Part shown: in pieces, positions 54,003 through 63,685 of the stretch
Numbering within the stretch: position 1 is the first letter of the stretch
How the letters are laid out: each line of letters starts with the position of its first letter
Assembly: GCF_000422765.1 (NCBI RefSeq)
Contig: NZ_AUGR01000009.1
Span: 162,710-226,709 of the forward strand
Length of the DNA: 64,000 nucleotides
From: Neptunomonas japonica DSM 18939
GTDB taxonomy: Bacteria; Pseudomonadota; Gammaproteobacteria; Pseudomonadales; Balneatricaceae
Direction of reading: 5' to 3'
Position numbers and translations under genes: made by a program
The notes under the pieces: model-generated
Databases searched by the model: none
Seen by the model: only the letters and a program-made list of their open reading frames with translations
Told to the model about the DNA's origin: nothing

Positions 54003-55574
54003 TTATTTAGCCTCCGCCTGAGCTGAAGAAGATGCATTGGCGAGTGCTATATCTTCTGAAAAGTATTGGAATGCACTTTTAACAGGGATCGGCGTCATGC
54101 TACCCATGGCACATAAAGACCCATCAATCATGGTTTCACATAAGTCATTTAATAGTGCCAAATTGGCTTCTACATTATTGCCTGATCTGATCTTATCGAT
54201 CACTTCAACACCGCGCGTCGAACCTATTCGACAAGGTGTACATTTACCGCATGACTCTGCAACACAAAATTCCATTGAGAAACGTGCTTGCTCAGTCATA
54301 TCAACTGATTCATCAAATACTACAATACCGCCATGACCAAGTACTGCGCCAATAGCAGAAAAGGCTTCATAATCTAGGGGCGTATCCCATTGGCTCTCTG
54401 GCAGGTAAGCTCCTAATGGGCCACCAACTTGTATCGCTCGCATTGGCAGTCCTGATTCGGTTCCGCCGCCAAAATCATCAATGAGCTCTCGTAGTGTGGG
54501 ACCGAACGCTAACTCAACTAATCCGCCTTGTTTAAGGTTTCCGGCTAGCTGGAACGGCAACGTTCCACGAGAGCGACCCATGCCGCAATCAGCATAGGCT
54601 TTACTGCCTTTATCCATAATAAAAGGTACAGCCGCCAATGACAGTACGTTATTAACGACAGTTGGCTTACCAAACAGTCCTTCTATTGCAGGCAGTGGTG
54701 GTTTAAAACGCACTAAGCCGCGCTTACCTTCAAGACTTTCGAGCAAAGAGGTCTCTTCACCACAAATATAAGCGGCTGCACCTAAACGCACTTCTAAATC
54801 GAATGCTTTTCCGCTTCCTTGAATGTCATCACCGAGATAACCCGACGCGTAAGCATTGGCAATTGCTTGATTCATAATTTGATGAGCAACAGGGTATTCA
54901 GAACGTAAATAGATATACCCCTGCGTAGCTCCAACCGCTAGGCCTGAAATGATCATGCCTTCAACCAGCATTAACGGGTCAGCTTCCATAACAAGCCGGT
55001 CAGCAAATGTTCCTGAGTCACCTTCATCTGCATTACAGACGATGTATTTTTGATCCGCACTGCAGTCGTGAACAGTTTGCCATTTAATACCTGTGGGAAA
55101 TGCTGCACCACCACGGCCACGCAACCCAGATGCTTTAACTTCATCAACAATATCTTGGCCAGTCAGAGTTAGGCTTTTATCTAACCCTTTAAAACCATCG
55201 TGTGCTTTGTAATCTTCAATAGAAACAGGATTTGTAATACCTGCACGGGCAAATGTTAAACGCTGCTGTTTTTTCAGATAAGGAATTTCTTCAGGATCAC
55301 CCAGTGATAAACGATGGCTAGTTTTACCGTTTAAAAATTCTGAATCGAATAAGGCCGCAATATCATGTGGTTCGACAGGGCCGTATGCAACACGCCCTGT
55401 TTCCGTTTCAACTTCAATAAGAGGCTCAAGCCACGACATGCCCCGAGAACCGTTGCGAACAATTTCTATATCTAATTTGCGTGCTTGTGCTTCTTTCAGA
55501 ATAGCTTTAACGACTCTTTCACCACCAAGGGCTAGAGTAGTTGTATCACGTGGGATAAAAACTTTATGGCTCAT
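54003..55574 (-). CDS. fdsB: NAD-dependent formate dehydrogenase, beta (NADH-forming) subunit
   Basis: A 523-residue NuoF-like flavoprotein that accepts electrons from FdsA and reduces NAD+. A thioredoxin-like N-terminal domain precedes the NAD/FMN-binding core: SGLRGRGGAAFPTGIKW, CNADEGDSGTFADR and ICGEETSLLESLEGKRG. The [4Fe-4S] cluster ligands are in SCGKCTPCRIGSTRG plus a later cysteine (LNDLCETM). Its start overlaps the fdsG stop by one base (TAATG), and its stop adjoins the fdsA start. Confidence 0.96.
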   Translation of the reverse strand: MSHKVFIPRDTTTLALGGERVVKAILKEAQARKLDIEIVRNGSRGMSWLEPLIEVETETGRVAYGPVEPHDIAALFDSEFLNGKTSHRLSLGDPEEIPYLKKQQRLTFARAGITNPVSIEDYKAHDGFKGLDKSLTLTGQDIVDEVKASGLRGRGGAAFPTGIKWQTVHDCSADQKYIVCNADEGDSGTFADRLVMEADPLMLVEGMIISGLAVGATQGYIYLRSEYPVAHQIMNQAIANAYASGYLGDDIQGSGKAFDLEVRLGAAAYICGEETSLLESLEGKRGLVRFKPPLPAIEGLFGKPTVVNNVLSLAAVPFIMDKGSKAYADCGMGRSRGTLPFQLAGNLKQGGLVELAFGPTLRELIDDFGGGTESGLPMRAIQVGGPLGAYLPESQWDTPLDYEAFSAIGAVLGHGGIVVFDESVDMTEQARFSMEFCVAESCGKCTPCRIGSTRGVEVIDKIRSGNNVEANLALLNDLCETMIDGSLCAMGSMTPIPVKSAFQYFSEDIALANASSSAQAEAK

Positions 55575-56065
55575 TATCTTATCTCCAACGCAGTGGTTGT
55601 TAGCTCATCGACGAGAAGGTCAAACTTTTCAGGTGTGATCCTTCCTATTATATCGTCGTCAACACGGATAGTTGGACCACAAGCGCAGTTCCCTAAACAA
55701 TAAACAGGCTCCAAACTAAACTCTCTATCCAGCGTTGTATGGTGATAATCAATGCCTAGTTTTTCTTTGACATGAGATTCAAGATCACGAGCCCCTCGTG
55801 CTTGGCAGGCTTCAGCACGACATACTTCTAGCTTGATGCGGCCTGGAGGCGTTAAACGAAAATGGTGGTAAAACGTGATGACCCCGTGTACTTCAGCGCG
55901 CGTCTGCTGTATTGCATCAGCAATCATTGGTACTGAATCAGGTGGGATATAACCCAAAGCATTCTGTATGCCATGCAAGATGGGCAATAAAGCACCGGGT
56001 TTATGTTGCAGAGATGCAATGATTCCCTGTACTGCTTGGGGATCCCATTTAGCCTTGTCATTCAT
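55574..56065 (-). CDS. fdsG: NAD-dependent formate dehydrogenase, gamma subunit
   Basis: A 163-residue NuoE-like [2Fe-2S] subunit, first gene of the leftward fdsGBA-fdhD-fdsD operon. Ligand cysteines appear in the pattern VCRAEACQARGA and YCLGNCACGPTIRVDD. HGIQNALGYIP and GVITFYHHFRLTPPG are conserved in the thioredoxin-like fold. It is divergent from the HTH/substrate-binding regulator at 56385, with about 320 bp between. Confidence 0.95.
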   Translation of the reverse strand: MNDKAKWDPQAVQGIIASLQHKPGALLPILHGIQNALGYIPPDSVPMIADAIQQTRAEVHGVITFYHHFRLTPPGRIKLEVCRAEACQARGARDLESHVKEKLGIDYHHTTLDREFSLEPVYCLGNCACGPTIRVDDDIIGRITPEKFDLLVDELTTTALEIR

Positions 56066-56384
56066 ACGTTTGGTACCTACTCAGTTTCTGTCAGAGATCT
56101 TGTTATTAGTGCTACTGTATTTAATAGCTTTATTGTGAACAGGCTTTTAAAAGGAACAAATTACAATAATGAAACCCTTATAAATCCACCTGTCATACTT
56201 TATATCTAATAAATTACCATTCCCAAGGGATACAAAAAATATGAATTTTTGTGCATATTATAATTTTATGTGAAAATACTGGCATTGAATGCTAGTAAAT
56301 TGATAAATATTCACCATATATGAACTTTAATACCTATTTGAACAACTGAGTAATCAATAGATTTTCTAAGAATGAGATACGTTA
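56066..56384. other. fdsG / regulator divergent intergenic region
   Basis: About 319 bp of AT-rich DNA with no convincing gene. It must contain the fds operon promoter. The visible elements are an inverted repeat at 56232-56252 and a small TCCCAAGGGA palindrome at 56221-56230. Confidence 0.65.
56232..56252. promoter_or_regulatory. Inverted repeat upstream of fdsG, possible operator
   Basis: ACAAAAA and TTTTTGT flank a 7-bp spacer, giving a symmetric 21-bp site between the fds operon and the divergent regulator. AT-rich repeats of this kind can arise by chance, so the support is positional only. Confidence 0.25.
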
Positions 56385-57452
56385 ATGTCTGGTAAAAGAA
56401 TACATATCGATCCTACTTGGTCGTTTCGGGATGAAGCCGGAAATACACTGGACCCACAGCTCTTTCGCTTATTGGCAGCCATTAACCAGCACAAAAAACT
56501 TACCGCTGCCGCTGAGTCTGCCGGTATTTCTTATCGTCATGCTTGGAATATGCTTAATAAATGGGCTGATTTTTTTGGGGCTCAGTTAGTTAAACTTGAA
56601 AAAGGCAGAGGAGCAACACTTACCCCACTAGGAGAAAAATTACTGTGGGCAGAACAGCGTGTGATGGCTCGCTTTCAACCACAAATGGCTAATTTGGCAT
56701 CAGAGCTCAATGTAGAAATACAGAAAGCGCTCGTCAACCTCACTCCTCTACTGCGTATTCAAGCAAGCCACGGTTATGCCGTAGCCCTTTTGCCTGATGT
56801 TTGTGCAGGGCTGCAACTTGACCTGCAATATAGTAGTCCATTAGAAGCGCTGACCGCACTCAATCGTGACGCTTGTGATATTGCAGGATTTCATATGCCT
56901 GCCGGTGTAGTTATCCCCTCACTAACTGAGCGCTACCAGCAACTTTTAAAGCCTCGATCACACAAGATCATTCGTTTTATATCACGACAGCAAGGATTAA
57001 TGATCAAAAAAGATAATCCCTTAAACATCCAATCAATACACGCCTTAGAGCACGAGGGTATTAGGTTTATTAATCGCCAAGAGGACTCAGGCACACGTGC
57101 ATTATTAGACCAACTCATTACTAATGAGGGCATTTTTGCCGAAAATATCCAAGGTTATAACAATCGCGAGTTCACCCATTCAGCAGTGGCTGCGTATATT
57201 GCTGCGGGCATGGCTGATGTGGGCTTTGGTGTTGAGCAGGCAGCGCATCAATTTGGGTTAGGGTTTATCCCTGTATGTAGCGAAGATTATGTGTTTGTTT
57301 GTCACCAAAAGAGTCTTCAAAAGGCCGCGGTGAGCCAATTCATAGAGATCATAAAAAGTGATCTATTCAATAATAAAGTGCAGGACCTTGCAGGCTATAA
57401 AAGTGAGCTAAGCGGCAAAATAGAAGATTTATCAGGTTTTATGCCACGTTAA
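56385..57452 (+). CDS. Transcriptional regulator with ModE-like HTH and substrate-binding-type domain
   Basis: A 355-residue regulator. The N-terminal LysR/ModE-type HTH (QLFRLLAAINQHKKLTAAAESAG, ISYRHAWNMLNKW, LEKGRGATLTPLGEKLL) is joined to a PBP-like effector domain (LRIQASHGYAVALLPDV; DSGTRALLDQLI; AVAAYIAAGMADVGFGVE), an arrangement seen in molybdate- or tungstate-linked regulators (COG1910 type). It is divergent from the fds operon, whose product needs molybdenum cofactor, so regulation by formate or molybdate is plausible. The ligand is not provable from sequence. Confidence 0.82.
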   Translation: MSGKRIHIDPTWSFRDEAGNTLDPQLFRLLAAINQHKKLTAAAESAGISYRHAWNMLNKWADFFGAQLVKLEKGRGATLTPLGEKLLWAEQRVMARFQPQMANLASELNVEIQKALVNLTPLLRIQASHGYAVALLPDVCAGLQLDLQYSSPLEALTALNRDACDIAGFHMPAGVVIPSLTERYQQLLKPRSHKIIRFISRQQGLMIKKDNPLNIQSIHALEHEGIRFINRQEDSGTRALLDQLITNEGIFAENIQGYNNREFTHSAVAAYIAAGMADVGFGVEQAAHQFGLGFIPVCSEDYVFVCHQKSLQKAAVSQFIEIIKSDLFNNKVQDLAGYKSELSGKIEDLSGFMPR

Positions 57453-57461
57453 TAAAATATC

Positions 57462-57497
57462 AAACACCCTAAATCTATACGCCCTTTCTGGGTGTTT
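57462..57497. terminator. Bidirectional terminator between the regulator and metallophosphoesterase genes
   Basis: AAACACCC (57462-57469) and GGGTGTTT (57490-57497) form an 8-bp stem with A/T-rich flanks, 9 bp after the regulator stop and 14 bp before the convergent gene's stop. Confidence 0.65.
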
Positions 57498-57511
57498 AAA
57501 GTAGGCATTCT

Positions 57512-58351
57512 CTATTTACGATGTAGATACAGACTATCTAGATTCAACTGTTGTCCAGAAACGGATCGCTCCTCATCTGGTAACACATCCGTACTAGGCC
57601 AAATGCCCGTAAGCAATGTGTCTTTATAGCCAGTATTTAAACCTACCTTTTGCATGGTATTCGCTGCTGACTGTGCATCATATGCTAAACGATGCCACTC
57701 AACGTCTACCCCCTCTTTTGTGGGAATCACAAGCATATACCAACCCTCTCGTGTCCCGTCATTAGCTGGCATGCCAATCACTCCCGCATTGAGCCACGTT
57801 TTATTTCCGGAACGTTTACCAAACGGGATTCCACAATGGCCACCAAAGACAATATCAGCATCGACTTTGTCTAGTTGTTGAGCGATTTCGTCCTCATCAG
57901 AAGTGTAGATAAATTGGTTAATCTGCTCTATTCCGCCATGAATCGCTTTACAACGAAACCCTGCAAAATCAAACTCAATAGAACGAGGCAGTGCTTTCAT
58001 CCACTGTTTATCTGTTAAGCTAATTCTTGGCTTTGAAAAGTTAAACCAGCCTGCTGAGAGCAAATCACAAGCTGTACCCTCTTCAAAGCCACAGCCGCAA
58101 TCATCAGCATCATTGCCAAATGACTCTTCGCAGTTGCCCATGACAACACCAACCTGCCAATTTTTGATTAAATCGATTGTTTCTTGAGGTGAGGCGCAAT
58201 AAGCCACAAGATCACCTGTACACAGGATATTACTCGGTGGAATGCTTAACCGTTGCGCCTCAGCAATTAATGCTTGAGTGGCTTGAGCATTACTATAAGC
58301 CCCTCCAAAAACAAGAAGGGGGCGCGTTGATATAGGGTTAAATATTGTCAT
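57512..58351 (-). CDS. Metallophosphoesterase-fold protein with altered first metal motif
   Basis: A 279-residue calcineurin-like phosphoesterase fold. The motifs seen are CTGDLVAYC (GD), VVMGNCEES (GN-E) and FGGHCGIPFG (GH). The usual DxHGN opening is replaced by FGGAYSN, so the Asp and His of the first metal site are missing. A cysteine-rich insert (DDCGCGFEEGTACD) follows. A normal phosphodiesterase activity is therefore doubtful, although I recall a family sharing this change. It overlaps the end of the upstream symporter gene at 58351, indicating coupling. Confidence 0.78.
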   Translation of the reverse strand: MTIFNPISTRPLLVFGGAYSNAQATQALIAEAQRLSIPPSNILCTGDLVAYCASPQETIDLIKNWQVGVVMGNCEESFGNDADDCGCGFEEGTACDLLSAGWFNFSKPRISLTDKQWMKALPRSIEFDFAGFRCKAIHGGIEQINQFIYTSDEDEIAQQLDKVDADIVFGGHCGIPFGKRSGNKTWLNAGVIGMPANDGTREGWYMLVIPTKEGVDVEWHRLAYDAQSAANTMQKVGLNTGYKDTLLTGIWPSTDVLPDEERSVSGQQLNLDSLYLHRK

Positions 58352-59733
58352 TATGCTGCTACTTGCATTCGTTGTTTTTGTGAATTACTTAATGAACCCA
58401 ACCAGAAAAATAAACAACCCACTGTTAAAATAGAGACGGATATAAACAGTAGCTTAGTGTATTTGTGATATTCACCCAGCATTTGCGTATGCCCTGCTGA
58501 TTCAACAAAATAGAGCGCGGCACCTGTTAAAGCCAGCAAGAATGTTGCCAGATAACTCCACACTGGAATGTCTATTTTACCACCCCACAAAGAGAAGAAA
58601 ATAACCGGTGCAAGATACATAGAGGCGGTACCGCTTACAGCAACGGCACTAAATAGGTCTTTATTACCTAAGAAAACACAAAGCAAACCAGCCAACATAA
58701 AGATCGCCATCGTCATACGGCCATTTCTCACATTCGGCGCGACCCACTTCATATCAACAGCGACCAACTTGGAAGAACTCGATAGGGTACTATCTAATGT
58801 AGACATAGCTGAAACCACTAACATCACATTAAAAAGAAACATCGGTACATCACCCAAAATGCGTAATAAAACTGCATTCATTGCTTCTCCCGACTGTGCT
58901 TGGGCACCGGCTATTACACCGAAAGTCCCGAAAAGTGTAATACAGATCACACTTATCCATGCGGCATGCAAAAAGCTTTTTCGTGTGGTGTCTCTGTCTG
59001 CAAGAAAACCGCGATCCATCATGACAGGGTCATGCATTGGGTAGCTCCATACTTGCAGCAAAGCGACCAGCAATAAGATAGGGCCAGGATCAGTGATTTC
59101 AAAAGGCTTAAACAGTAAGTTATCCAGTGTAGCGTTACCGCTAGTGATCACTAGGATAGTAAGCGCAACTAATACAACAAGAAACAATATCATCTGCATT
59201 AGATCAGTACGCAAAGAAGCATGTAAGCCACCCAGCATCGAATACACAAGTGTGACAACAGCAAAAGCAATAACAGCAAACATGTACGAACTACTGCCAG
59301 CAACACCAAACAAAATACCAATAACTAAAATATTGGCGAAAATTTCACTCACTAACCTTATGCCAACAACAAAGTTATAACAACGAGTACCCCAAGCGCC
59401 AAAACGATCATCTAGAAACGCCTGAATGCTACTGAAGCCGTGTTGAAAACGTACGGAGTCAATAATTTTAGCGCCGCTAAGAAATGATAAATAGTATGCG
59501 GCATAAGCGAGCGTGCCCCACATACCGTAATAGAAACCCAGGATTGCGGCATTAAGTAAAGAGCGAGCAAAAATCCATGTCGTCACTTGTGAAAATATAA
59601 GGAGTAATAACCCGGGTTGCTCCCCTGTTGGAGATAACCCTTTAAAAAATGCTCCGTCACTTTTCGCTTTTGGCGATAGTAAGAGAGAGAGTACAGCAAT
59701 AAAACCAACAGCAATGGCGAGCGATTGCTCCAT
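58351..59733 (-). CDS. Sodium/solute symporter (SSS) family transporter
   Basis: A 460-residue membrane protein with about 12-13 hydrophobic helices. The SSS fold is visible in the first helices (MEQSLAIAVGFIAVLSLLLSP; QPGLLLLIFSQVTTWIFARSLLNAAILGFYYGMWGTLAYA), the DRFGAWGTR loop and the STLDSTLSSSSKLVAVDM segment near the sodium site. The substrate is not evident. It is translationally coupled to the metallophosphoesterase-like gene downstream, an unusual partner for an SSS transporter. Confidence 0.82.
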   Translation of the reverse strand: MEQSLAIAVGFIAVLSLLLSPKAKSDGAFFKGLSPTGEQPGLLLLIFSQVTTWIFARSLLNAAILGFYYGMWGTLAYAAYYLSFLSGAKIIDSVRFQHGFSSIQAFLDDRFGAWGTRCYNFVVGIRLVSEIFANILVIGILFGVAGSSSYMFAVIAFAVVTLVYSMLGGLHASLRTDLMQMILFLVVLVALTILVITSGNATLDNLLFKPFEITDPGPILLLVALLQVWSYPMHDPVMMDRGFLADRDTTRKSFLHAAWISVICITLFGTFGVIAGAQAQSGEAMNAVLLRILGDVPMFLFNVMLVVSAMSTLDSTLSSSSKLVAVDMKWVAPNVRNGRMTMAIFMLAGLLCVFLGNKDLFSAVAVSGTASMYLAPVIFFSLWGGKIDIPVWSYLATFLLALTGAALYFVESAGHTQMLGEYHKYTKLLFISVSILTVGCLFFWLGSLSNSQKQRMQVAA

Positions 59734-60053
59734 AGAACCCCCTTATTGGGGCTAAATTACCCCCTTTAGATGATGTGATTACACGAATGTTTTTTAGTTC
59801 CATAGAGTGATAAAGATTATATTTTTTATGATGTTAACGAATATTAAGCCAGTTTTTACAACACTCTCAATACATAGGGTCAAGGAATAAAGAGTACCGA
59901 TAAAAGCTACTAGAAAATAGTAATCGCGAAGAGACACCCTTCTTACTTTATGTCTAGTAATTCTAAAACCAGCTCACTTTTATAATGTACAAGAGTAAGC
60001 TGGTTGTTAGGAGTGCACATGAGCCGATCGTTGTTTAATCATTACAATTAAGA
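59734..60053. other. Non-coding region between the symporter and ABC exporter genes
   Basis: A 320-bp stretch with no gene. It contains the probable symporter promoter (right of its start at 59733) and a stem-loop terminator for the ABC gene at 59967-60005. Nothing else recognisable was seen. Confidence 0.6.
59967..60005 (-). terminator. Terminator of the ABC exporter gene
   Basis: On the minus strand an 11-bp stem with one mismatch (AACCAGCTTAC with GTGAGCTGGTT) is followed by TTTTAGAA, about 50 bp after the ABC gene stop. Confidence 0.55.
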
Positions 60054-61892
60054 TTAATCACTTACATCCAATCCCAAGAACCCACCTGTTTGATGCGCCC
60101 AAAGTTTCGCATAAATTCCACCTAAAGCTACAAGCTCCTGATGAGTGCCTTGCTCAACGATTTCACCTTGATCCATAACGATTAAGCGATCCATTGCTGC
60201 TATTGTTGATAAGCGATGCGCAATCGCAATAACCGTTTTGCCTTCCATCAGTTGATTTAAACTCTGCTGAATAGCGGCTTCAACTTCTGAGTCTAGGGCT
60301 GAAGTCGCTTCATCAAGAATAAGAATGGGTGCATTTTTTAACAATACACGCGCTATCGCTATTCGTTGGCGTTGCCCTCCTGATAACTTAACACCACGCT
60401 CTCCTACTTGAGCATCTAAGCCAACTCGCCCTGCTGGGTCGGTTAACTTTTGTATGAACTCGCTCGCCTCAGCTTTTTCAGTCGCTTCACGCAGCTCTTC
60501 TTCAGTTGCATCTGGACGGCCATATAAAATATTATCTCTCACCGAGCGGTGTAACAAAGAAGTATCTTGTGTCACCATGCCGATGTGTTGGCGTAAGCTT
60601 TCTTGCGTCACTTGGCTGATATCTTGTCCATCAATTACAACTCGACCAGTCTCGACATCATAGAAACGCATCAACAGATTGACCAGTGTTGATTTTCCAG
60701 CACCGGAGCGCCCTACAATACCAATTTTCTCACCGGGTTTAATATCTAAGTTAAGGTGATCAATTACCCCTGATTTTTGACCGTAGTGAAAACCAACCTG
60801 ATCAAATTCAACAGCACCTTGTTTGACATCTAATGCTGATGCATTGGGAATATCGGCTACCTCTTGTGGTGTCGACATTGTTTTCATACCGTCGCTGACT
60901 GTTCCAATGTTCTCAAACAGAGAGCTTATTTCCCACATGATCCATTGAGCCATTCCGTTAATACGCAGCGCAAGGCTCACTGCAATAGCAATAGCCCCTA
61001 CCGTAATAGCACTGTCTTTCCACAACCAAATTGAAAATGCAGCAACACAAAATGCTAAAAAATAATTGATGAACTGCACGCAAAAATTAAGCCCTGTCAC
61101 TAAACGCATCTGGCGATAAACGGTATCTAAAAAACCATTCATTCCCTCTTCTGCATAGCGCGATTCACGGTCAGTATGAGAAAACAACTTAACCGTTTGA
61201 ATATTGGTGTAACTATCAACAATGCGCCCTGTCATGATGCTGCGTGCATCAGCTTGCTCCATTGACACCCGTTTAAGCTTGGGTACAAAGTACATCTGAA
61301 TACCGATATAGCATCCCATCCAAATAATCATAGGGAAAATTAATCTAATGTCCGCTTGAGCAACGAGTACAACGATAGAGATGAAGTACACCAATACAAA
61401 CATCAGTACGTCGAGTATCTTCATGACGGTTTCACGAATAGCCAAAGAGGTTTGCATAACCTTGGTCGCTATACGGCCAGCAAAATCATTGCTATAAAAA
61501 GACATGCTTTGTTTTAATAAATAGCGGTGAGTCATCCAACGAATCGACATGGGGTAATTCCCAAGCAATGTTTGATGAACTAATAAGCCATGTAGCAGTA
61601 CGAGTAACGGTAAAACTACCAGTACCACTATGCTCATCGTTATAAGACGGTCACCTTCATCTTGAAACAGCGTTTCAGGAGATTTCGTGACTAACCAATC
61701 AACAAGTTCTCCCATAAAGCCAAACAGCATAACTTCTGAGATAGCGATTAAGGCTGTTAACACCGCCATCAATAAAAGGTAAACCTCACTCCCCTTCGTA
61801 TAATGGCGGCAAAACGCATAAATACCTTTGGGCGGTTGCTGCGGCTCCTCTGGTGGAAACGGTGCAACCAACCGCTCAAAAAATGCAAACAT
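60054..61892 (-). CDS. ABC exporter, fused membrane and ATP-binding domains
   Basis: A 612-residue half-transporter of the MsbA/MDR type that works as a homodimer. Six helices occupy about residues 35-330 (EVYLLLMAVLTALIAISEVMLFGFMGELVDWLV starts the first). The ATP-binding domain has Walker A GIVGRSGAGKSTLVNLL, signature LSGGQRQRIAIARVLL, Walker B PILILDEATSALDSE and the switch histidine in IAHRLSTI. Substrate class (lipid, drug or peptide) cannot be inferred. It follows the NDH-2-like gene by about 50 bp in the same orientation. Confidence 0.92.
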   Translation of the reverse strand: MFAFFERLVAPFPPEEPQQPPKGIYAFCRHYTKGSEVYLLLMAVLTALIAISEVMLFGFMGELVDWLVTKSPETLFQDEGDRLITMSIVVLVVLPLLVLLHGLLVHQTLLGNYPMSIRWMTHRYLLKQSMSFYSNDFAGRIATKVMQTSLAIRETVMKILDVLMFVLVYFISIVVLVAQADIRLIFPMIIWMGCYIGIQMYFVPKLKRVSMEQADARSIMTGRIVDSYTNIQTVKLFSHTDRESRYAEEGMNGFLDTVYRQMRLVTGLNFCVQFINYFLAFCVAAFSIWLWKDSAITVGAIAIAVSLALRINGMAQWIMWEISSLFENIGTVSDGMKTMSTPQEVADIPNASALDVKQGAVEFDQVGFHYGQKSGVIDHLNLDIKPGEKIGIVGRSGAGKSTLVNLLMRFYDVETGRVVIDGQDISQVTQESLRQHIGMVTQDTSLLHRSVRDNILYGRPDATEEELREATEKAEASEFIQKLTDPAGRVGLDAQVGERGVKLSGGQRQRIAIARVLLKNAPILILDEATSALDSEVEAAIQQSLNQLMEGKTVIAIAHRLSTIAAMDRLIVMDQGEIVEQGTHQELVALGGIYAKLWAHQTGGFLGLDVSD

Positions 61893-61944
61893 GGTATGTC
61901 CTTATGATTTGTCGTTATAAAAATTCTAGCGACAAATCATACCA

Positions 61945-63267
61945 TTAATGCAGTTTCATTTTGGGTTTAACGCTATTAGCAATTTTCTGTGCAAGCATCA
62001 CGGCAGAGGCACGTAACCAGCCATGTATGGCTATCTGGTGCATCCTATATAGTGAGATGTAAACAAAGCGCGCAAGGCGCCCTTCGATAAACATAGTCCC
62101 TTTATTGAGGTTCCCCATCAAGCTACCCACAGTGCTGTATTTGCTTAAGTTCACTAATGACCCGTGATCTTTATAGATATAGTCTTGCAAAGGCTTTTGC
62201 TTTAATTGCAGTTTAATATTCTTTCTGACCAAATCAGCCATCTGATGAGCCGACTGTGCTCTTGGCGGAACCCAGCTACCATCTGGCTGCTCACATGCAC
62301 AACAATCGCCAATAACATAAATATTATCGTCAACACTGCTTTGTAAGCTTGGCTTTACAATAATTTGGCCGATCCGGTTAGTCTCAAAAATATCAAGTGA
62401 TTTAATAAAATCTGGTGCCTTAACTCCAGCAGCCCATACGGTAATATCTGCGGATATACGTTGTTGGTCTGCTGTTTCAAACCCTTCGGCATCTGCCGCT
62501 ATAACACGTGTATTTTCACGTATCTCTACACCCAACTTTTGCAACTCTCGCCTTACTGTCATCGCAATGCGGTCAGGTAAGGCAGGAAGTAAGCGAGGAC
62601 CGGCTTCGATCAATGCTATTTTTAATCGCTTAGCTGACATCTCAGGCATACCATAAACTTTTAATAAATCAGCTACATGATAAAGCTCAGCGGCAAGCTC
62701 AACACCTGTTGCCCCCCCACCGACAATGGCTAGCTTTAAAACACCTTGCTCCGCATCAGGGCTATCGGGCTGCTGGTTAATCCTTAGAAAGTGATTAAGC
62801 ATTGATTGATGAAAGCGTTCTGCCTGAAGGTGTGAATCAAGGTAATAACAATGCTCAGCTACGCCAGGTGTGCCAAAGTCATTACTTACACTGCCAACAG
62901 CCATTACTAGCGTATCGTACTGAATCTCACGCTGTGGGAGTATTTCTTTACCTTCATTATCATCGAGTGCTTGCAGAAGGATAGTTTTATTCTCTCGATC
63001 AACACCTATCATTGTTCCTTGCTGGAACTGGTAATAGTGAAGACTAGAGTGGGCACGATAAACAACCCCATCAGTATTGATATCTAAAGAGCCTGTGGCT
63101 ATTTCATGAAGCAGTGGCTTCCAGATATGTGAGCGGTTTTTATCGACAAGGATAATTTCTATTTGCTGGTCAGATTTACTTTTGCCTTTTTTACCATATT
63201 GATGCCCCAGCCGAGTCGCTAATTCAAGCCCCCCAGCGCCACCACCAACAATTACGATAGTTTTCAT
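61945..63267 (-). CDS. NDH-2-type NAD(P)/FAD-dependent dehydrogenase
   Basis: A 440-residue flavoprotein resembling type II NADH dehydrogenase. The FAD motif is IVIVGGGAGGLELATRLG at the N-terminus and the NADH motif is LAIVGGGATGVELAAELYHV near residue 180. YVIGDCCACEQPDG carries the second FAD contact. The C-terminal helix region (KFVYISLYRMHQIAIHG-like) is compatible with membrane association. It would pass electrons from NADH to quinone without pumping protons; a sulfide:quinone oxidoreductase relative is the main alternative. It is separated from the ABC exporter by about 50 bp. Confidence 0.85.
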   Translation of the reverse strand: MKTIVIVGGGAGGLELATRLGHQYGKKGKSKSDQQIEIILVDKNRSHIWKPLLHEIATGSLDINTDGVVYRAHSSLHYYQFQQGTMIGVDRENKTILLQALDDNEGKEILPQREIQYDTLVMAVGSVSNDFGTPGVAEHCYYLDSHLQAERFHQSMLNHFLRINQQPDSPDAEQGVLKLAIVGGGATGVELAAELYHVADLLKVYGMPEMSAKRLKIALIEAGPRLLPALPDRIAMTVRRELQKLGVEIRENTRVIAADAEGFETADQQRISADITVWAAGVKAPDFIKSLDIFETNRIGQIIVKPSLQSSVDDNIYVIGDCCACEQPDGSWVPPRAQSAHQMADLVRKNIKLQLKQKPLQDYIYKDHGSLVNLSKYSTVGSLMGNLNKGTMFIEGRLARFVYISLYRMHQIAIHGWLRASAVMLAQKIANSVKPKMKLH

Positions 63268-63685
63268 ATTAATTCCTTAAAATAGTGTCAGGCGAAAGCT
63301 CTAGGGACAAAGCTCTTGCCTGATCTATCTCAAAGCACATACCTAAACCAATTTCAGGTTACAGAAGCATTAGCCAGCTTGGCATCAGGCGTTTAGGTGC
63401 AAAACATTGCTACTTTGGCTGCATCATTAGACGTTAGTTCACTAGGAATAACAAATAGTTGAGCGTTTTTTTATTGGCAGGTCTGCAATACTCGTCTTTT
63501 GAATAGGTATAAATTCATCATATAGCTGATCTATTACGTTATCATCAGGCGACATACTATGAGCGCCCAACTAGGCTTACTTTATACGCGGTTTAAAGAG
63601 AAGCTGGCGAATGTGTTCTCTTTTCTCAACGCCCATTGGCACTCGAGCCTCTAGCAAAGCGATAGCTACATGATGCAATTTGAAT
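63268..63685. other. Non-coding region next to the IS element
   Basis: About 418 bp without a convincing gene. A 31-codon open frame at 63559-63654 lacks any family resemblance. This DNA lies just outside the insertion-sequence end and may be the interrupted target locus. I see no further signal. Confidence 0.55.

Noticed and set aside
63559..63654. 31-codon open frame next to the insertion sequence
   Set aside because: No homology recognised and no ribosome site; probably chance.
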